Positions 1 to 7,904 of a stretch of 64,000 bases of DNA are shown one piece after another (positions within the stretch are counted from its first letter, which is position 1; each line of letters opens with the position of its first letter). The DNA lies in contig JAMPCA010000001.1 in NCBI GenBank assembly GCA_023666425.1, forward strand, positions 1,158,570-1,222,569. Reading direction: 5' to 3'. Under the pieces are notes generated by a model. The model worked only from the letters and a program-made list of their open reading frames with translations, was not told the DNA's origin and searched no databases. A program made the translations under genes and the position numbers. The DNA comes from Muribaculaceae bacterium (GTDB taxonomy: Bacteria; Bacillota; Clostridia; Lachnospirales; Lachnospiraceae).

Positions 1-3
1 AAC

Positions 4-248
4 GCCTTATTACTTCTGACACATTCGTATCAGAAGTAAGGCGCTCTCCGAGGGTGCAGGATGTCCAGTGGACATCCGTTTTGCACCGACCGAAGCGGAG
101 CGTAGACAGTGTTTGCCGTCGGTAAACACCGTCTGCCTGTCGGCATCCGTAGTTTGTCGGAAAAGCTGCCCGACAGACTGCTCATTCCGGCAGAATACCG
201 CCGTCATTCGCTTTGGGTGACGGTACCGAATAAGACTTTTCGGTACCG
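4..248. repeat. Hairpin cluster, possible oriT of element 1
   Basis: The first 300 bases hold no credible gene but several inverted repeats. Arms TTACTTCTGA/TCAGAAGTAA lie within 4-44. GGATGTCC-agt-GGACATCC (59-77) is nested in GTGCA/TGCAC. An arm pair around 106-149 is near-perfect. CGGTACCGAA (221-230) pairs with TTCGGTACCG (239-248). The TGTCC-N3-GGACA palindrome also occurs in the hairpin cluster of element 2 beside its relaxase gene. Inferred: a transfer origin or terminator cluster, with the relaxase expected just left of the window. Confidence 0.45.
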
Positions 249-302
249 TTCCATAGGCTTCCTTTTCGGAATTGAGTACCGAATACAAATTTTCGGAACC
301 GC

Positions 303-752
303 CTACTCACCCATTGCAAATGCAAACGCCATCATATCCTCAGATAATTCTGTTTCCTGCATCTGCTCCATTCCATCTATATAAGTCCCTTCTATAAGCG
401 CTTCTGCGCCGGAATGAAAAACGGAAGCATATTCACTGAAACTGCTGCTAATCTGCTCTGCTAAAATGTCCTGCCACTCTTGAAGAATTTCATGGAATTT
501 TTGCTCTAATGCCCTATCTAGCATTTCTCCAAAAACATCCATCGGCTTTTCACTGAATACAACAGCATTGTCCTCCGCTTTATCAGCTCCAGTCCTTATC
601 TGTCCGTCAAGAACCGCCACAAACGCATCGGAAAGCAGCTTCCCATAAGAACCGTCCTTTCTTGTAATACCCTGCAAATACTCCCATGTCCTGCGCTGGT
701 TTTCATCTTCCATGCAGAATTTTATATTGCTACACTTATAATTTTTCCTCAT
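303..752 (-). CDS. ParR-like partition adaptor (probable)
   Basis: A 149-residue acidic protein encoded directly after the ParM-like gene, 15 bp away. The N-terminal part (about residues 18-50) reads RRTWEYLQGI...GSYGKLLSDAF. This resembles the short DNA-binding adaptors that follow ParM-type actins in Firmicutes mobile elements, where W-x-Y-L-Q and a following S-Y-x-K/A helix are typical. The rest is helical and acidic with no motif I can name. In such systems the adaptor binds a repeated centromere and caps the actin filament. A repeat array upstream of parM (1747-1839) is a candidate centromere. The assignment rests on position and weak motif similarity, so it could instead be an unrelated accessory protein. 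Confidence 0.45.
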   Translation of the reverse strand: MRKNYKCSNIKFCMEDENQRRTWEYLQGITRKDGSYGKLLSDAFVAVLDGQIRTGADKAEDNAVVFSEKPMDVFGEMLDRALEQKFHEILQEWQDILAEQISSSFSEYASVFHSGAEALIEGTYIDGMEQMQETELSEDMMAFAFAMGE

Positions 753-767
753 TATAAAGCCTCGTTT

Positions 768-1691
768 CTACACCGCCTGTCTGCGCTGTTTCTGCATTGC
801 AAGATATTCGTACCCTTTAGCATTGGCGCAAATGTCCTCAATAAAAGTCACATTCCCATTTGAAGCGATATTGCTGTAATGTCTGAGCAGACAGCCGCCA
901 CCGCCGATCACATAGAGATGCACCAGATTCTCCTTATACCCATAATCAGTCAGCCGCTTCAAAATATCTCCTGCATATCTGTCTGCAATCCGATTGACTG
1001 TTTTCGCCACATTATCCGTCCTGCCCCGCAATCCGTTTATCAGCATCGGCTCGATCATCGCCTCCGGTATGCTTTCCCCCGCTGATTTTGATAATTCTTT
1101 CTGTATCTCTTTCATACAGATTGAAACACCAAATTTGTCCGTCACAAGGCTTTTCTCTAACGGTCTGCCGTCAACGATCTGCATCACGTTCATAGTGCCA
1201 TTCCCTATATCCGCTATCATGTTAAAACCTTTCATAACTCCAGCATTGCATACTGCCGCAAATCCCTGTGGAAACACTTCTACGCCGCACAGATGCACCC
1301 GATAATTTTCTTTACGGAATGAGAAAAATAATTCCTGCTCCTGCATCAGATATTTCTTAAAATCTGATGCCTGACTTTTCGCCCATGCAAGAGGAAGTCC
1401 GACAGCTAATATTAATTTTGCCTCATGCAGACCTCTGAATTTCAGTTCTTCCGCCAATCCTGCCAATGTGAGGATAAAGAAGTCCTGCGAATCCGTTTTA
1501 TTGCCCTGATAAATCAGATGGTTTTCCCCAATTACATAATACTTATCTTTATATTTAATGTAATTCGTGCTGACAATCGGTTCTTCTTCAAAACATTCCA
1601 CACCTGTCTTAAATACCCTGTGTGCTGTTTTTATATTGCCGTATCCATGATCCAGACCGATAATGATTTTTGTGTTATTAAATTTCTGCAT
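768..1691 (-). CDS. ParM/StbA-like actin-fold plasmid segregation protein
   Basis: A 307-residue protein with actin-fold phosphate-binding motifs: IIGLDHGYGNIKTA at residues 9-22 (phosphate 1), MIADIGNGTMNVM near 155-167 (phosphate 2) and YVIGGGGCLL near 258-267 (adenosine loop). The length is normal for ParM/Alp-type DNA-segregating actins. The ATG lies 9 nt after a GGAGGG Shine-Dalgarno. Known of the family: filaments of the ATPase push replicated DNA molecules apart through an adaptor bound to a centromere. Here the gene sits between a replication helicase and a ParR-like gene inside an integrative element, which suggests that the element has a replicating, actively segregated extrachromosomal phase. 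Confidence 0.85.
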   Translation of the reverse strand: MQKFNNTKIIIGLDHGYGNIKTAHRVFKTGVECFEEEPIVSTNYIKYKDKYYVIGENHLIYQGNKTDSQDFFILTLAGLAEELKFRGLHEAKLILAVGLPLAWAKSQASDFKKYLMQEQELFFSFRKENYRVHLCGVEVFPQGFAAVCNAGVMKGFNMIADIGNGTMNVMQIVDGRPLEKSLVTDKFGVSICMKEIQKELSKSAGESIPEAMIEPMLINGLRGRTDNVAKTVNRIADRYAGDILKRLTDYGYKENLVHLYVIGGGGCLLRHYSNIASNGNVTFIEDICANAKGYEYLAMQKQRRQAV

Positions 1692-1746
1692 AATAAATGC
1701 CCTCCATATTGTTATTAATCTTATTTCTGTGTTTTCAGTTTTCTCT

Positions 1747-1839
1747 GTTTACACCGTTTACAAATAGATGTAATTCTTGATTTTTCAACACTTCTTTGTA
1801 AACCCACAGTTTACAAAAATGTAAACACACTCTGTAAAC
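1747..1839. repeat. GTTTAC/GTAAAC repeat array upstream of parM-like gene
   Basis: Six hexamers lie in 93 bp: GTTTAC at 1747, 1756 and 1809, and GTAAAC at 1798, 1821 and 1834. They fill most of the 181-bp gap between the VirE-like gene and the ParM-like gene. Iterated sites immediately upstream of a parM-type gene are the usual place for the centromere/operator bound by the adaptor. They could alternatively be iterons of a replication origin served by the VirE-like and CHC2 proteins. Confidence 0.5.
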
Positions 1840-1872
1840 AGAGTGAAAAAGAATTTAAAACGATAGTATCCG

Positions 1873-3216
1873 TTACTCCTTAAAAGGAATTTGTGCCTCA
1901 TTCGGCAATGGTGTAAATCCCTGCATATCAGTTTCACGCTTCCATCCACGCTGCAATCCATACTTGGTGAACCTGTGAGAGCTGATTTTCTCCCACCCGT
2001 CTATACAAGTATTCATAATACTGTTAATTTCCTTAATCTCCCATTGTTTCGGTTCCTCGTATTCATGCCGTAGCGCCTCCCTATAAATCATCTCACTGCA
2101 CACGTATTCTTCCGCACAGTCATCCAGCCACGCCTGAATAATCCCTACTTTCGTATCTTCCGGCATAAACTGTTTCTGCATCTCTTTCAGATATTCTTCC
2201 ATCTCTTTTGACAGCTTCAGCTCATGCGCACAGTTCTTATAAATAACCATTGCCTCCGCCCACGCTTGCACGATGTACTCCCTTGATTCCTTTTCGTCCT
2301 CAAGGATATGTTTTTCCACACGCTCCTGATGTACCAGAACAGGCGCAAATCTCCTGTTGCCCGTCCTATCCAACGGAAGAAAATCAAGATTGTTTGATGT
2401 GCCGACAAAGATACACTGTCTTGGTCTGTCCTCAGCATAAGCCTGATATGGAATACGGTATGTTTCTTTCTGCCTGCTCAGAAACGATTTAATATCTTCA
2501 ATACTCTTTGCATTGACAGTCGCAAGCATCTCTGACATTTCAATGATCCAATGCCCCTGCATCTTGCTGTAAACATTTTCGTCGTCCATACGCTTCAAAT
2601 CGTCCGTAAACCATTCATCATTAACAGCAAGGAAACGGAAGAATGTAGACTTTCCTGCACCCTGACCGCCTACAAGACAGACCATGATTTCAAACTTACA
2701 GCCCGGCTCATAAATCCGGCGAACTGCCGCCAGCATCAAAAGCCACATGATCTCCCTTGTATATTCATTGTCATCTGCACCGAGAAAGCGCGGAAGCAGA
2801 CTGTCAATCCTGCCTTTCCCATCCCATTGCAGATTTTCAAGGAAATCTCTGATAGGATGGTAGCTTTTTTCACTGGCTACGATACTGACTGCCTTATTAA
2901 TGGATTTATCACTGGAAATACCGTAATTTGTTTCTATGTAACGCTGGATCTGGTACATATCCACATCTGTAATGCCGCCCGCGTTCCTTTTCCAAAAAAG
3001 CGGCTTCACAATGTCAGTCTTATTTGTCAGTTCATTTTTACAGATGGCATCTTTCAGCACCGGATCCCTGTATAGAATCGTCATGCAGTTCTCAATGGAA
3101 GATTTTACATAACCTTTCTGCGTTCTCACAAGCGATTCCAGCACATCTTCTACCGTACTTATTTCCGCATCAAGTGCTTCCCCGACAGCATTCCATGATT
3201 CGTTTTCTGTCTGCAC
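1873..3216 (-). CDS. VirE-family P-loop ATPase/helicase-like replication protein
   Basis: About 447 residues. The central part is a virulence-associated E (VirE) type superfamily 3-like ATPase: Walker A VGGQGAGKST, Walker B-like HWIIEMSEM, sensor region CIFVGTSNN, then TGNRRFAPV. The N-terminal part contains the family's DFLENLQWDGKGRID segment. Chosen start: GTG at 3214-3216, just behind AGGAGAGG; a TTG five codons upstream overlaps that Shine-Dalgarno. It overlaps the CHC2 gene by about 47 nt, so the two are co-expressed. Known: VirE proteins paired with CHC2 zinc-finger primases replicate phages and integrative elements. Probably the element's replicative helicase. Confidence 0.8.
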   Translation of the reverse strand: MQTENESWNAVGEALDAEISTVEDVLESLVRTQKGYVKSSIENCMTILYRDPVLKDAICKNELTNKTDIVKPLFWKRNAGGITDVDMYQIQRYIETNYGISSDKSINKAVSIVASEKSYHPIRDFLENLQWDGKGRIDSLLPRFLGADDNEYTREIMWLLMLAAVRRIYEPGCKFEIMVCLVGGQGAGKSTFFRFLAVNDEWFTDDLKRMDDENVYSKMQGHWIIEMSEMLATVNAKSIEDIKSFLSRQKETYRIPYQAYAEDRPRQCIFVGTSNNLDFLPLDRTGNRRFAPVLVHQERVEKHILEDEKESREYIVQAWAEAMVIYKNCAHELKLSKEMEEYLKEMQKQFMPEDTKVGIIQAWLDDCAEEYVCSEMIYREALRHEYEEPKQWEIKEINSIMNTCIDGWEKISSHRFTKYGLQRGWKRETDMQGFTPLPNEAQIPFKE

Positions 3217-3862
3217 AAACCTCTCCTGCAATTTCCTCCACCTTCTTCCTGTCTTTCAAAAACAACTCCTGCCTCTCTGAAACTTCACCCATACACAGAA
3301 TATCCAGCCAATAGTTGATAAGCGGCTCTGCATGGAGCATCTGCGCATAATCATCCGAAAAGACTATATCCGGCGGCTTTCCAATCAGGAAATGACCTGC
3401 ACTGTCAATTTCCAAAATACAGTTTTTCAGTACGCCCACAGTCCGGTTACACCATTTTTCAAAACGCTCCTGAATATGCAGTATCCTCTCACATTCCGCC
3501 TTTTCCCTGCGGATGCGTTCCCTTTCCTGCACGCTTAATTCCGCATTTCCTTTTACATCAATCGGCAGACTAAATTCCTCTATCAGCTTTAATGCCGCAT
3601 CATACTGTGACAATCCAAACATACGGGAAACATAATCAACCGCATCTCCACCGACACCACAGGCAAAACAGTGATACTTCTTGTCAATCTTCATGCTTGG
3701 GTGCTTATCATCATGGAATGGACAACAGGCTAAGCCATTCCTTTTAACCTGCAAACCATAATATTCCGCCACCTGTCTTGCTGTCAGATATTCCTTTATC
3801 TCACTAAAAATGGACAAAATAATAGCTCCTTCCTTTGATTTTGGGTGCAGAAAATAATCCAT
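3170..3862 (-). CDS. CHC2 zinc-finger DNA primase-like protein
   Basis: A 230-residue protein with an N-terminal CHC2 zinc-binding domain: CCPFHDDKHPSM (about residues 47-58) and YHCFACGVGGDAVDYV (about 64-79), giving the C-H-C-C ligand pattern of DnaG-type primases. No TOPRIM catalytic domain is evident at this length; the rest is charged and helical. It is encoded immediately upstream of, and overlapping, the VirE-like helicase, a common primase-helicase arrangement in mobile elements. Inferred role: zinc-dependent template recognition and priming for element replication. The catalytic part may be supplied by another protein. Confidence 0.8.
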   Translation of the reverse strand: MDYFLHPKSKEGAIILSIFSEIKEYLTARQVAEYYGLQVKRNGLACCPFHDDKHPSMKIDKKYHCFACGVGGDAVDYVSRMFGLSQYDAALKLIEEFSLPIDVKGNAELSVQERERIRREKAECERILHIQERFEKWCNRTVGVLKNCILEIDSAGHFLIGKPPDIVFSDDYAQMLHAEPLINYWLDILCMGEVSERQELFLKDRKKVEEIAGEVCADRKRIMECCRGST

Positions 3863-3906
3863 AAAAATTTATGGAAATTTCTTTTGTCCCATTGTCGAAA
3901 GACCGA

Positions 3907-3949
3907 AGCTTTGCTATACTATATTTGCGGAATAGAGTATAGTAAAGCT
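3907..3949. repeat. Inverted repeat between integrase and replication genes (element 1)
   Basis: Arms AGCTTTGCTATACT (3907-3920) and AGTATAGTAAAGCT (3936-3949) match at 13 of 14 positions around a 15-nt loop. The repeat lies in the 96-bp gap between the integrase stop and the CHC2 start. Element 2 has a different inverted repeat at the same position (16712-16783) that also contains GCTATACT. It could be an attenuator, an origin hairpin or a recombination-module border; the thymine run expected of a simple terminator is lacking. Confidence 0.5.
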
Positions 3950-3958
3950 CTGCTTTCA

Positions 3959-5068
3959 TTACTCGGAGATGCCCTTGTTACCAGCAGGGGCATTTTCCTT
4001 ATCTTCACTTCCGTCAACAATTAGACGGTCCAGTAAAGATGCAACTTTTTTCTGTTCACTTGGATATAAGTGTCCATATGTATTAAGCGTGACCTTAATA
4101 TCTTTGTGCCCTAACCGTTCCTTAATGATCAGCGGCTGTACACCCTGCTTAATGAGGTAGGCGCAATGGCTATGTCTAAGAGAATGCACATCAATTTTCT
4201 TCACTCCTGCCTTATCAATATGCCTTTTCATGGTATGCTGCACTGCTTCTGCAACCACAGGAAATAATCTTTCATTTTTTGGATACTGATATAACCGCTT
4301 CCAATACGACTCTATTTCCTTTGCAAGAAACACAGGAATCTCTATTGTCCTCACTGAATTGTCTGTTTTCGGTTCCGTAATAATATCTACCCTGTTCATA
4401 CGATAATAGGTTTTTGTAATATGAATCTGGCAATTCTCTATATCAATATCTTCCATAGAGAGTGCGAGCATTTCACCTTCACGCATCCCCGTCCAAAATA
4501 AGAGCTGGAACATCAGATAAGAGCGGCTTCCCTTTTCAAATGTCGCTATGAACTTCTGATATTCCTCATATGTCCAAAAATCCAACCGTCTTACATCGGA
4601 ACGTCCTATCTTCTTTACCTTTTTGCAAGGATTGTTCCATAAGTTATAAATTTTCTGTGCGTGAGTAAATAGTGCGGTTACTTGATTCTGCAACATTCTC
4701 TGATAGCTTTCCGAAAAGTTCTTGTTGCGGATTTCATTCTGCCATGCAATAATATCCGCCGGAGTAATTTCATTCATTTTCTTCTCTCCAAGATATGGTA
4801 TTACATGGGTTTGTATCATGTATCGCTTATTCCGTTTTGAACGCTCTTTCAGTTCGCCGTCCTTGTCATTAAAATAAATATCCACAAAAGAAGCAACCGT
4901 CATATCCATATCGGCATTCGCCACACGCTTAAACTCACTTTCGTAATCCTGTGCCTCCTTTTTTGTCCGGAATCCTCTTTTGTACTTTTTCTTTCGTTTT
5001 CCCGTCCAGTCCTCATAATAGAACTGACAGTACCAGCTTCCACGCTCTGCGTCCTTATAAGCCGGCAT
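3959..5068 (-). CDS. Tyrosine recombinase/integrase of element 1
   Basis: A 369-residue phage-type integrase. It has an N-terminal Arm-DNA-binding domain (YKDAERGSWYCQFYYEDW), a SAM-like core-binding domain (about residues 60-160), then a catalytic domain with arginine in WTGMREGEM, HSLRHSH, LGHKD and the tyrosine in LNTYGHLYP. Start chosen at the ATG of MPAYK, behind GGGAGTGG; the GTG three codons upstream overlaps that Shine-Dalgarno. It is clearly homologous along its length to the integrase of element 2 (16788-17864), as expected for enzymes using the same tuf target. It sits 17 nt downstream of the excisionase-like gene. Confidence 0.93.
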   Translation of the reverse strand: MPAYKDAERGSWYCQFYYEDWTGKRKKKYKRGFRTKKEAQDYESEFKRVANADMDMTVASFVDIYFNDKDGELKERSKRNKRYMIQTHVIPYLGEKKMNEITPADIIAWQNEIRNKNFSESYQRMLQNQVTALFTHAQKIYNLWNNPCKKVKKIGRSDVRRLDFWTYEEYQKFIATFEKGSRSYLMFQLLFWTGMREGEMLALSMEDIDIENCQIHITKTYYRMNRVDIITEPKTDNSVRTIEIPVFLAKEIESYWKRLYQYPKNERLFPVVAEAVQHTMKRHIDKAGVKKIDVHSLRHSHCAYLIKQGVQPLIIKERLGHKDIKVTLNTYGHLYPSEQKKVASLLDRLIVDGSEDKENAPAGNKGISE

Positions 5069-5085
5069 ATTAACCACTCCCTTCT

Positions 5086-5289
5086 TTACAATACCGTTTC
5101 GACCTGCTTATTGCTTCCGTAAAACTTTGTTTCCCAAAACGCTCTTGGAACTCTGCCGGAAACTACAATAAATCCTGATTCTTTCAATTCCTGATTCAAC
5201 TCTTTGATGATTTTGTATGCATATCCTTTGGAAATTCCTAATTCTTCCGAAATATCTTCGGCATACATCATGTAATTGTTGTTTTTCAC
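5086..5289 (-). CDS. Excisionase-like helix-turn-helix protein of element 1
   Basis: 67 residues. A helix-turn-helix ISEELGISKGYAYKIIKELN is followed by a basic beta-wing with GRVPRAFWETKFYG. It matches the 64-residue protein of element 2 (17882-18076), which has the same fold and a GRIPRAYW segment. Start chosen at GTG 5287-5289, five nt after AGGAGGTG; this gives the same length as its counterpart. A longer frame reaches upstream to 5376 but lacks the ribosome-binding site. Directly upstream of the integrase, it probably acts as recombination directionality factor and/or autoregulator. Confidence 0.75.
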   Translation of the reverse strand: MKNNNYMMYAEDISEELGISKGYAYKIIKELNQELKESGFIVVSGRVPRAFWETKFYGSNKQVETVL

Positions 5290-5459
5290 TTTGCCACCTC
5301 CTCTCTTGATTTTTTGCAAGATATAATTGTTCGCTATTTGTATCTTGCTTGCATTTTTATCATACATGTTGTTCAAAATAATGTCAAGCTATTTTTGTTG
5401 ATATTTTTATATCTTTATGATAAAATATTGTTTGACGAAATTACAAGGGAGGTAATCAT

Positions 5460-6680
5460 ATGAATCTATATTCCATTAATACAATAAAACAAGGGTTTTT
5501 GTTCTATCCTCTTGTATACAATATTAAAAAATCAGATTATTCGGAATCACTTATATTGACTTATAACGACACAGACAGCAATACATACCAAGAAGTTTTA
5601 GGAACAAACCGTTCCATACTTTCTAATTGGTTGGAAATACTTGATTATGATACAGAAGCAAAGGAAACACTTGACAAGACTTTTGACCTACTATTATCGT
5701 CCATTCATTTGTTTGGAATAAAATCTGAAATGCCAAAAAATACTCTTGCCAATCAGATTGACAGCTTTATAAAAAGTTTTGACAGTAAAGTGTTTAGTGA
5801 TGTCGCAAGCTCTGTTCTGGACATTTTAAAAGAGTGCTTTGATCCGCACCCTGTACTCGCTTATCTTTATCCACACTACTACGCACTGCTCCATTCATTA
5901 TATCTTTACACTGAAAAAAACTGTTCTTATGAAGATATTAAGTCACAGTTTACAAAAAAAATGACAATCCTATTGCAAGAACTGCTACACTTAAAATCTT
6001 CTTATGAACAGGCAAAGGAATATACCCAATCCGTATTTATTGAACCATATGTCGAAAGCGCTTCTATACCAAGCACCACTTCGGCAGCCTTATATCATTC
6101 CTACTGTAAAATGCTGAATAAATCTAATTTTTATATGGACACATTTGATTTTCCGATTGCGGAGGATTATCTAAAAAATAATTTTGACAGTGATACACCT
6201 TCATGGAACTCTTATTTGGGATTATTTTCAGAAAAGTTGCTGGATGCAGATACACAGAACCATTATATAACATCATTTGCACAATTCCTCCATATCGGAC
6301 TATCCATTATGATGTCTGGTGAAATGGTAATTCGGAAATGCAAACTATGTAATGGGTATTTTCAGACCAAGCATTCTTCTGACCAGATGTATTGCAGCCG
6401 CATTTATAAAAATACTGCTGCAACCTGCAGCGAAGTGGGCGTAAGAAAAACTTATAAAGAAAAACTGTTCCAGCATCCGATTCATCAGGAATTTACCAAG
6501 TCCTACAATAAACTTTATGGGCGCATCCGACGCGGCAAAGTTCCAAACGATACGCCACTAATGAATGAATTGAAAAAGCTGCATGATGAATACACAGAAA
6601 AATATGAAAATACGCACAAGAAAGACCGAGAAGCGGTCTGGAAAGAATATATTCAGAAGAATAAGGAATTGCTTGGATAA
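5460..6680 (+). CDS. DUF6076-like protein, cargo of element 1
   Basis: A 406-residue protein behind a strong AGGGAGG Shine-Dalgarno. The C-terminal third holds a cysteine cluster CKLCNGYF...YCSR...ATC (about residues 297-324) that looks like a small zinc-binding region, followed by a basic helical tail rich in Lys/Glu. The N-terminal two thirds are alpha-helical and acidic with no motif I recognise. It resembles the DUF6076 proteins seen in clostridial mobile elements; their function is unknown to me. It is divergent from the integrase module. The 170-nt AT-rich gap between 5290 and 5460 presumably carries divergent promoters. Confidence 0.6.
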   Translation: MNLYSINTIKQGFLFYPLVYNIKKSDYSESLILTYNDTDSNTYQEVLGTNRSILSNWLEILDYDTEAKETLDKTFDLLLSSIHLFGIKSEMPKNTLANQIDSFIKSFDSKVFSDVASSVLDILKECFDPHPVLAYLYPHYYALLHSLYLYTEKNCSYEDIKSQFTKKMTILLQELLHLKSSYEQAKEYTQSVFIEPYVESASIPSTTSAALYHSYCKMLNKSNFYMDTFDFPIAEDYLKNNFDSDTPSWNSYLGLFSEKLLDADTQNHYITSFAQFLHIGLSIMMSGEMVIRKCKLCNGYFQTKHSSDQMYCSRIYKNTAATCSEVGVRKTYKEKLFQHPIHQEFTKSYNKLYGRIRRGKVPNDTPLMNELKKLHDEYTEKYENTHKKDREAVWKEYIQKNKELLG

Positions 6681-6735
6681 AATCATTAAATGCTAGAATA
6701 TTTTCAAAAAAATCTCAAATTCTGAAAATTGGGGA

Positions 6736-6763
6736 TTGACAGTAAGTAAAAATATGATATTCT
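6736..6763 (+). promoter_or_regulatory. Probable sigma-A promoter for the 6820 gene
   Basis: TTGACA (6736-6741), a 16-nt spacer and TATTCT (6758-6763) lie in the gap before the nucleotidyltransferase-like gene. A second possible -10, TATAAT, follows at a spacing too long for the same -35. The gene therefore appears to be transcribed independently of the DUF6076 gene. Confidence 0.5.
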
Positions 6764-6819
6764 ATAATGATACATTCATTAAGATTGTATGGAGGCATGG
6801 GCGAAAGGAGATATAATAT

Positions 6820-7467
6820 ATGTATGAATATGTAAAAAAATCCGAGTATGCCCCTGTCAGAAAAGAGCTTGAACAGATTATTAAGCGTACTCAAATTGAA
6901 ATGCGTAAAAACTATGGAGTAAAATTCCAATTCCATCTAATCGGAAGCGGTAAAAAACACCTTGTTACCAGAATTAAAGACGGAAACAAAGGATATGATT
7001 TCGATTATAATTTAATTCTTTCCCCTCCTAGCAATGGCTATCATTATGATCCAAAGATTATCAAACAAAATTTTATGACTGCTTTAAAAACGGCCCTACA
7101 AGGAACAAAATACTCATTTCCAAAGGATTCAACATCTTCTATCACGATAAAAGTTTGGGACAAAGACAAAAAGAAAATAAACTACAGTTGTGACTTTGCC
7201 ATTATCTATTATGGAAGAAACGGCAACAATGACGGCTATTATTATCTTAGAAACAATAAAACGCAACAGTCCTATCAATTTGTCTTTCGGACATTATCAT
7301 CTGACATAGATGAAAAAGTTCACGATATTATTAAGGATAATTGCTGGTCTTACATAAAAGAAGAATATCTTTACCTAAAAAATATCAACGAAGGAAATAA
7401 AAAGCATTCTTTTTCCTTATATGCTGAAGCAGTCAACAATGTATATAATCAGATGTATCTTCAATAA
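6820..7467 (+). CDS. Nucleotidyltransferase-like (Pol beta fold) protein, cargo of element 1
   Basis: 215 residues behind GAAAGGAG. Residues 38-66 contain HLIGSGKKHLVTR followed by YDFDYNLIL, matching the Gly-Ser ... Asp-x-Asp pattern of the Pol beta nucleotidyltransferase superfamily. A candidate third aspartate is in YSCDFAIIY (about residue 128). The C-terminal part is helical. Members act as tRNA/NMP transferases, MNT-type antitoxins or nucleotide-second-messenger synthases; the sequence alone does not say which. No HEPN toxin or obvious effector is adjacent. It sits against the attachment site, where cargo genes usually lie. Calling it a nucleotidyltransferase is motif-based inference. 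Confidence 0.5.
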   Translation: MYEYVKKSEYAPVRKELEQIIKRTQIEMRKNYGVKFQFHLIGSGKKHLVTRIKDGNKGYDFDYNLILSPPSNGYHYDPKIIKQNFMTALKTALQGTKYSFPKDSTSSITIKVWDKDKKKINYSCDFAIIYYGRNGNNDGYYYLRNNKTQQSYQFVFRTLSSDIDEKVHDIIKDNCWSYIKEEYLYLKNINEGNKKHSFSLYAEAVNNVYNQMYLQ

Positions 7468-7555
7468 CACTCTACAGTAAAAAGAAGACTTTTATCATTT
7501 CCCGAATATTTTAGAAGCATTATAGAAGCACAAGTGACTTGCAAAACTGTTTTTT

Positions 7556-7592
7556 ACTCAAAAAGGCTTTCGAGGGAATCCCCGAAAGCCTT
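7556..7592 (-). terminator. Intrinsic terminator behind the stranded tuf tail
   Basis: Arms AAGGCTTTCG (7563-7572) and CGAAAGCCTT (7583-7592), with inner GGG/CCC, read on the minus strand into TTTTTGAG. It lies 23 nt past the stop codon of the duplicated tuf tail. Its position corresponds to the terminator at 18901-18938 behind the functional tuf. Confidence 0.85.
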
Positions 7593-7614
7593 GATTTTAC
7601 TGAATAAATTATAA

Positions 7615-7668
7615 TTACTCGATGATAGACGCAACCCTGCCAGACCCAACAGTCCTGCCACCCTCACG
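7615..7668 (-). pseudogene. Displaced tuf 3' end (17 codons plus stop) carried by element 1
   Basis: Read on the minus strand, this encodes [17 protein letters not shown] and a TAA stop. The functional tuf ends [17 protein letters not shown]. The codons before the shared block (above 7668) do not match tuf at all. This is therefore not a decayed gene copy but a 3'-end cassette that once completed tuf when element 1 was next to it. Insertion of element 2 into the shared core separated it from the rest of tuf. Confidence 0.9.
7640..7668. other. Attachment site between elements 1 and 2 (att core, 29 bp)
   Basis: 29 bases identical to 18997-19025; similarity extends about 8 bases further on the stop-codon side with one mismatch. 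It marks the right end of element 1 and the left end of element 2. The other side diverges immediately (7669 onward is element DNA, whereas 19026 onward is tuf), which fixes the crossover region within this block. Confidence 0.88.
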
Positions 7669-7771
7669 ATACTTTAATAGCATTTTTTGCGGTATTTTCT
7701 ATGCTTTTTATTGTGGAAAACGGCGTAAAATCGTTGTTTTCATGTGGCTTATTTTTATTTGCATAATTTCT

Positions 7772-7789
7772 TGGCACCGTTTTGGCACC
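7772..7789. repeat. Sub-terminal 18-bp repeat, left end of element 2 (possible integrase arm site)
   Basis: TGGCACCGTTTTGGCACC, itself two TGGCACC copies, lies about 104 bp inside the left att core. An identical copy lies about 123 bp inside the right core (18857-18874), in the same reading direction. Sub-terminal repeats at both ends are what arm-type integrase or Xis binding sites look like. The rest of 7669-7904 is AT-rich with no gene seen. Confidence 0.55.
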
Positions 7790-7904
7790 AAAAAATAACT
7801 ATTACCATATCTCCTCGATATATACATAGATTTTCTAAATAGTATTAGCCAATTAGAAGCTGCCGAAATACACAATTCCATTTTAAATCATACAATAAAC
7901 AAGC

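Larger units (their letters stand above)
1..7668. mobile_element. Element 1: partial integrative mobilizable element in tuf (left end off-window)
   Basis: Seen: minus-strand genes run excisionase-like, tyrosine integrase, CHC2 primase, VirE-like helicase, ParM-like actin, ParR-like adaptor, followed by hairpin-rich DNA. Two plus-strand cargo genes lie between the excisionase and the right boundary. The right boundary is a 29-bp repeat (7640-7668) identical to part of tuf at 18997-19025. The layout mirrors element 2 with a different replication/partition module. Inferred: an older insertion into the tuf 3' end, later pushed away from tuf when element 2 entered at the same site. The left attachment site, any relaxase and the displaced original tuf tail should lie left of the window. 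Confidence 0.8.

Noticed and set aside
10-288. 92-codon minus-strand frame in the hairpin region
   Set aside because: It is made of the inverted repeats themselves, has no Shine-Dalgarno and no protein-like composition; the region is better explained as structured non-coding DNA.
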